Source: Nitrospirota bacterium
GTDB lineage: Bacteria > Nitrospirota > Thermodesulfovibrionia > SZUA-242
Assembly: GCA_027021335.1 (NCBI GenBank)
Contig: JALUUO010000030.1
Location: 1-58,862 of the forward strand
Reading direction: 5' to 3'
Length of the DNA stretch: 58,862 nt
In this document: one piece after another, positions 55,638-58,862 of the stretch
Numbering within the stretch: the first letter of the stretch is position 1
How the letters are laid out: each line of letters starts with the position of its first letter
The notes under the pieces: model-generated
Database searches by the model: none
Told to the model about the DNA's origin: nothing
The model's input: the letters and a program-made list of their open reading frames with translations, nothing else
Translations under genes and position numbers: made by a program

Positions 55638-57260
55638 TTGAAAGTTGCTGAGTTACTAGTTAAATGTCTTGAAAACGAGAGTGTGAGTGTTGTGTTTGGG
55701 TTGCCCGGCGAAGAAAACCTGGATGTGATGGATGCTATTGAGGAATCTACAAGCATACGATTTGTGCAGACTCGTCATGAGCAGGGCGCGGCGTTTATGG
55801 CGGATGTTTATGGGCGCTTGACCGGTGAGGCGGGTGTATGTCTCTCAACCCTTGGCCCTGGCGCTACAAATCTGCTCACCGGCGTGGCGGACGCTCACCT
55901 TGATCACTCACCGATGGTGGTGCTTACGGGGCAAGTTGACCTTGAGAGCCTGCATAAGGAGAGCCATCAGCATATAGACTTGGTCGAGATGTTTCGTCCG
56001 GTTACAAAATGGAACACGCAAATTGTTCATTCCTCCACAGTGAGCGAGAGCGTCCGTAAGGCGTTTAAGGTGGCTCAGACAGAAAAAACCGGACCGACCC
56101 ATCTGGACCTTCCGGAAGATGTGGCCGGGCGCTGGACCGACGATTTACCGCTTCCGGTGAATCGTCCCAGGGCTACCGTTCCTGCTGAAAGAGATATAGA
56201 GCGGGCGCTTAAAGTGATAAGTAAGGCCCGCTATCCTCTGATTATAGCGGGCAATGGAGTTGTGCGCGGCCGGGCCAGCGGGATGTTGACCCGCTTTGCT
56301 GAGGCATTCCAGATTCCTGTTGCTCATACTTTTATGGGCAAGGGCGCTGTTTCATATAGGAATCCTCTGTCTCTTTCATCTATAGGAACGCAGGCCTGGG
56401 ACAGTGTTTCATGCGGAGTTGACCGTGCAGACGTTGTTATAGCTGTGGGATATGACCTGGTGGAATTTGCCCCCAAGTATTGGAATCCGGACAGGGCAAA
56501 AGAAATAATACATATTGATACCGAACCTGCCGAGGTCGACGCTTATTACAACGTGAAGGTCGGCCTTACCGGAGGAATTCTGGAGTCTCTGGACAGGCTG
56601 ACTAAAAACGCGTTTCACAGAACTCCTCCCCGTATTGCCGGAATACGCGGTATGATTCTGGATGAGCTTGACTCCTACCGCGAAAACAAGGAATTTCCGC
56701 TTAAGCCGCAAAAAATTATATCTGATATTCGTACGGTAATGGGGGACGATGATATAGTGATTTCGGATGTAGGTGCTCATAAAATGTGGATTGCAAGAAT
56801 GTATCCCTGTGTAAAACCCAATACGTGTATTATTTCGAATGGTTTTGCCGCAATGGGCATAGCCCTGCCGGGTGCTTTGGCTGCAAAACTATTATTTCCC
56901 GAGAAAAAGATACTGGCTGTTGTCGGCGATGGAGGATTTATGATGAACTCCCAGGAACTCGAGACAGCCATACGGGTCGGCACACCATTTGTCACCCTGA
57001 TATTCAGGGACGATCATTACGGCCTTATCCGGTTAAAACAGCTCGATCGGTTCAAACGTACAAGCCATGTGGATTTTCTGAACCCGGATTTTGTGCGATA
57101 TGCTGAGAGTTTCGGGGCAAAGGGATACAGGGTAGAGGCTGCGGACGAACTTACTGCAATCCTGGAAGACGCCTTCAGGCAAAATGTTCCAAGTGTGATT
57201 GATTGTCCTGTAGACTACTCGCCCTCTAAAAACCCGGAACGTATTTTTTGCCCGATCTAG
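55638..57260 (+). CDS. TPP-dependent enzyme, acetolactate synthase-like; probable 2-oxoglutarate decarboxylase
   Basis: A 540-residue TPP enzyme. It reads KVAELLVKCLENESVSVVFG with GLPGEENLDVMDAI, the catalytic Glu in TRHEQGAAFMADVYGR (about residue 48), and the TPP-binding motif VVGDGGFMMNSQELETAIRV (about 438-457). RDDHYGLI replaces the usual N-N residues. Annotation pipelines would call it acetolactate synthase. The pairing with succinate-semialdehyde dehydrogenase, and segments such as VISDVGAHKMWIAR, match the cyanobacterial 2-oxoglutarate decarboxylase pair that closes the TCA cycle. No small IlvH subunit is present. I start at TTG 55638, where the family begins; an open frame from TTG 55617 overlaps the previous gene. 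Confidence 0.85.
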   Translation: MKVAELLVKCLENESVSVVFGLPGEENLDVMDAIEESTSIRFVQTRHEQGAAFMADVYGRLTGEAGVCLSTLGPGATNLLTGVADAHLDHSPMVVLTGQVDLESLHKESHQHIDLVEMFRPVTKWNTQIVHSSTVSESVRKAFKVAQTEKTGPTHLDLPEDVAGRWTDDLPLPVNRPRATVPAERDIERALKVISKARYPLIIAGNGVVRGRASGMLTRFAEAFQIPVAHTFMGKGAVSYRNPLSLSSIGTQAWDSVSCGVDRADVVIAVGYDLVEFAPKYWNPDRAKEIIHIDTEPAEVDAYYNVKVGLTGGILESLDRLTKNAFHRTPPRIAGIRGMILDELDSYRENKEFPLKPQKIISDIRTVMGDDDIVISDVGAHKMWIARMYPCVKPNTCIISNGFAAMGIALPGALAAKLLFPEKKILAVVGDGGFMMNSQELETAIRVGTPFVTLIFRDDHYGLIRLKQLDRFKRTSHVDFLNPDFVRYAESFGAKGYRVEAADELTAILEDAFRQNVPSVIDCPVDYSPSKNPERIFCPI

Positions 57261-57303
57261 CAGGTGTAAAGATCTGATTATTGATGAGAACAAGGAGGAA
57301 ACC

Positions 57304-58077
57304 ATGTCGGCTTTTACAGTTGCACTAGCAGGAAAAGGCGGCACCGGCAAGACAAGCATAGCCGGATTGACCGTCAGGTATATTGTAGAAAAGAGAAAAG
57401 CACCGGCACTTGCTGTGGATGCTGATCCAAATAACTGTTTTAATGAGGCACTAGGCGTGGATGTACACGCTACTATCGGAGGTCTCAGGGAGGAGGCTCT
57501 GGCCACTATCCGGGACGGCTCTGAACGTCCCGGCGGAATGAGTATGGAGCAGATCTTTGATTACCAGGTTCAGCAGTCTATTATCGAGGCAAAGGGCTTT
57601 GACCTTATGGTGATGGGCCGCCCTGAGGGACCAGGGTGTTATTGCGCTGCAAACAATATTATAAGGAAATATTCGGATAAACTTTCGGACCAGTACAAAT
57701 ATGTTGTCATAGATAACGAAGCGGGAATGGAGCACCTTTCCCGCCGTACCACTCATGGCGTGGATCTTATGCTGATCATCAGCGATCCCACGGTAAGGGG
57801 AATCAAGACAGCGGAACGCATCAACATACTGGTGGACGAACTCGACCTGGATGTAAAGGAGCGGGTTCTCATCATAAACCGTATATCAGGAGAGGAAGGA
57901 GAAAAACTAAGCAGTATAGCTGAAGGCCTGGGGCTAAAGGTGGCCGGCCTTGTTCCGCAGGATGAAGTGATCTTCAGAAACGATCTGGAGGGTAAACCGA
58001 TCTATTCGCTGCCTGAGGAAGAATCGATTGCCGTTGGCAGAGTTTTTAAAATCCTGGATGATCTAAAAATTCCATAG
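57304..58077 (+). CDS. cooC: CooC-type nickel-insertion ATPase
   Basis: A 257-residue MinD/ParA-type P-loop ATPase. It opens FTVALAGKGGTGKTSIAGL (deviant Walker A with the extra lysine). The CooC-specific metal motif is GRPEGPGCYCAANNIIRK (CxC, about residues 109-111). Later come YVVIDNEAGMEHLSRR (Walker B region) and ISDPTVRGIKTAERI. CooC and AcsF proteins load nickel into carbon monoxide dehydrogenase or acetyl-CoA synthase. No CODH gene is in this window, so the client lies elsewhere. An AAGGAGG precedes the ATG 44 bp after the TPP enzyme gene. Its presence suggests that the organism has Wood-Ljungdahl or CO metabolism. Confidence 0.9.
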   Translation: MSAFTVALAGKGGTGKTSIAGLTVRYIVEKRKAPALAVDADPNNCFNEALGVDVHATIGGLREEALATIRDGSERPGGMSMEQIFDYQVQQSIIEAKGFDLMVMGRPEGPGCYCAANNIIRKYSDKLSDQYKYVVIDNEAGMEHLSRRTTHGVDLMLIISDPTVRGIKTAERINILVDELDLDVKERVLIINRISGEEGEKLSSIAEGLGLKVAGLVPQDEVIFRNDLEGKPIYSLPEEESIAVGRVFKILDDLKIP

Positions 58078-58099
58078 AAGCAAAGGCTTGCTCCCAAGC

Positions 58100-58861
58100 T
58101 CAGGCTTTCTCCGCTTTTGCTTCGTTCCATAGTTTATCCATTTCGGCAAGTGTCATATCAGATAGTTTTTTCCCGGACTCGGCAGCCGCCATCTCGATAT
58201 GTCTGAAACGGTGAATAAACTTACTGATGGTACGGCGTAGAGCGTCTTCAGGGTTTACCCCGACAAACCTGGATATGTTTACCATCGTAAAGAAGATATC
58301 TCCCAGCTCGTCTTCCATAGCGCTTTCGTCTTTTTTTCTTAGAACTTCTTTGAACTCTGCCACCTCATCATCAAGTTGTCTAACAACATCGTCCATATCT
58401 TCGGGAGATTCCCAATCAAACCCGACTCTGGCGGCACGTTCCTGGAGACGGTGGGCTCTCAAAAGGCCGGGTAGAGTTCGCGGCACGCCGTCCAAAACCG
58501 ACTCGCGCTGCTTCCCTTCGAGTTTCTTTTTCTCTTCCCACTGAACCAGCACCTCGGCAGAATTTTTAAAGCTGGCATTGCCAAAGACGTGTGGGTGACG
58601 GCTGATCATCTTGTCGCGAATCCGGTTAATAACGTCTTCAATATTAAACTCACCCGCCTCATCGGCAATCTGTGCATGAAAAACTATCTGAAAAAGAAGA
58701 TCGCCTAGCTCTTCACGTATATCTGCGGGATCACCCTTTTCTATCGCTTCAAGCACCTCGTAGGTTTCCTCGACAAGAAAGGGAGAAAGGCTTTCCCGGC
58801 TTTGTTCACGGTCCCAGGGACACCCGCAGTCAGGATCACGGAGCTTGCGCATTATTTGAAC
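58100..58861 (-). CDS. mazG: MazG nucleoside triphosphate pyrophosphohydrolase, start outside window
   Basis: The visible 254 codons run off the window edge: the frame is open through VQIMRKL, so the true start lies beyond position 58862. Two MazG domains are present. The first contains CPWDREQSRESL and VEETYEVLEAIEKGDPADIR with ELGDLLFQIVFHAQI. The second contains DDEVAEFKEVLRKKDE and ELGDIFFTMVNISRF. Each has the EExxE...D-type metal-binding acidic set. MazG hydrolyses NTPs to NMPs, cleansing the pool and influencing the stringent response. The gene converges on cooC with only 22 bp between the stops. Confidence 0.93.
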   Translation of the reverse strand, partial: VQIMRKLRDPDCGCPWDREQSRESLSPFLVEETYEVLEAIEKGDPADIREELGDLLFQIVFHAQIADEAGEFNIEDVINRIRDKMISRHPHVFGNASFKNSAEVLVQWEEKKKLEGKQRESVLDGVPRTLPGLLRAHRLQERAARVGFDWESPEDMDDVVRQLDDEVAEFKEVLRKKDESAMEDELGDIFFTMVNISRFVGVNPEDALRRTISKFIHRFRHIEMAAAESGKKLSDMTLAEMDKLWNEAKAEKA

Positions 58862-58862
58862 A

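Noticed and set aside
1-58862. tRNA, rRNA or CRISPR array
   Set aside because: Reading both strands I found no T-loop-like GTTCGAATC segment in a cloverleaf context, no rRNA sequence and no regularly spaced direct repeats.

Overview
The window looks like a piece of chromosome from a Gram-negative anaerobe, most plausibly a Desulfobacterota/deltaproteobacterial-type organism. The basis is indirect. There are lipoproteins and a type IV prepilin peptidase, a PerR-rubrerythrin peroxide defence, DsrE/TusA-type sulfur-relay proteins, a CooC-type nickel-insertion ATPase, an FeS-type tryptophanyl-tRNA synthetase signature, and HDOD and GGDEF-PilZ signalling proteins. No rRNA, tRNA or CRISPR array was found, so the taxonomy is inference.

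Layout. 1-5.4 kb: an HDOD protein (cut by the window edge) and YqgE, then a zinc ABC transporter (znuABC-like), pth and rplY/ctc on the minus strand. 5.5-14.3 kb: an exported discoidin-like protein with four internal NGD repeats, a polysaccharide-modification group (formyltransferase, deacetylase, two GT4 transferases) and a tightly coupled NfeD-NfeD-FloA membrane-microdomain operon. 14.3-19.5 kb: an accessory patch bounded by relics of one insertion-sequence family. It contains an RCC1 fragment, a VCBS/FG-GAP lipoprotein, a damaged YgiT-type protein, a Phd/ParE module and the 5' end of a group II intron. 19.5-23.6 kb: a sugar-type ABC importer.

24-31.3 kb is a plus-strand metabolic and transport block. 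It holds a two-CW protein, two DUF1538 membrane proteins with a PII-like protein and a CBS protein, and a Ca2+/cation antiporter. A GcvH-like lipoyl protein, dihydrolipoyl dehydrogenase, three DsrE/H-like proteins and TusA follow. 31.3-34.9 kb (minus): serC, a TPR lipoprotein, trpS and a site-2 protease. 35.1-39.5 kb: rimP-nusA with two candidate RNA control elements, then pilD and a PAS histidine kinase.

40.3-49.7 kb: Nudix, GGDEF-PilZ, and a long plus-strand envelope-stress cluster. The cluster comprises a membrane-bound aminopropyltransferase, DUF2170/YjfI, PspA/YjfJ, a YjfK-like protein, a K+ channel with an RCK domain, a Ser/Gly-rich lipoprotein and a double DUF350/YjfL protein; a DUF1573-cytochrome c fusion follows. 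49.8-52.2 kb: a second accessory patch with the 3' end of a group II intron, an OLD-type ATPase/TOPRIM nuclease and another insertion-sequence end. 52.2-54 kb: zinc-ribbon proteins and a PerR-controlled rubrerythrin operon. 54.2-58.9 kb: succinate-semialdehyde dehydrogenase, a TPP enzyme that is probably 2-oxoglutarate decarboxylase, CooC and MazG (cut by the edge).

The strongest candidates for under-described systems are the lipoyl/DsrE/TusA cluster with its promoter palindrome, the DUF1538-PII-CBS-antiporter cluster, and the PspA/aminopropyltransferase/K+ channel cluster. All functional statements rest on reading motifs and gene order; no database search was possible.
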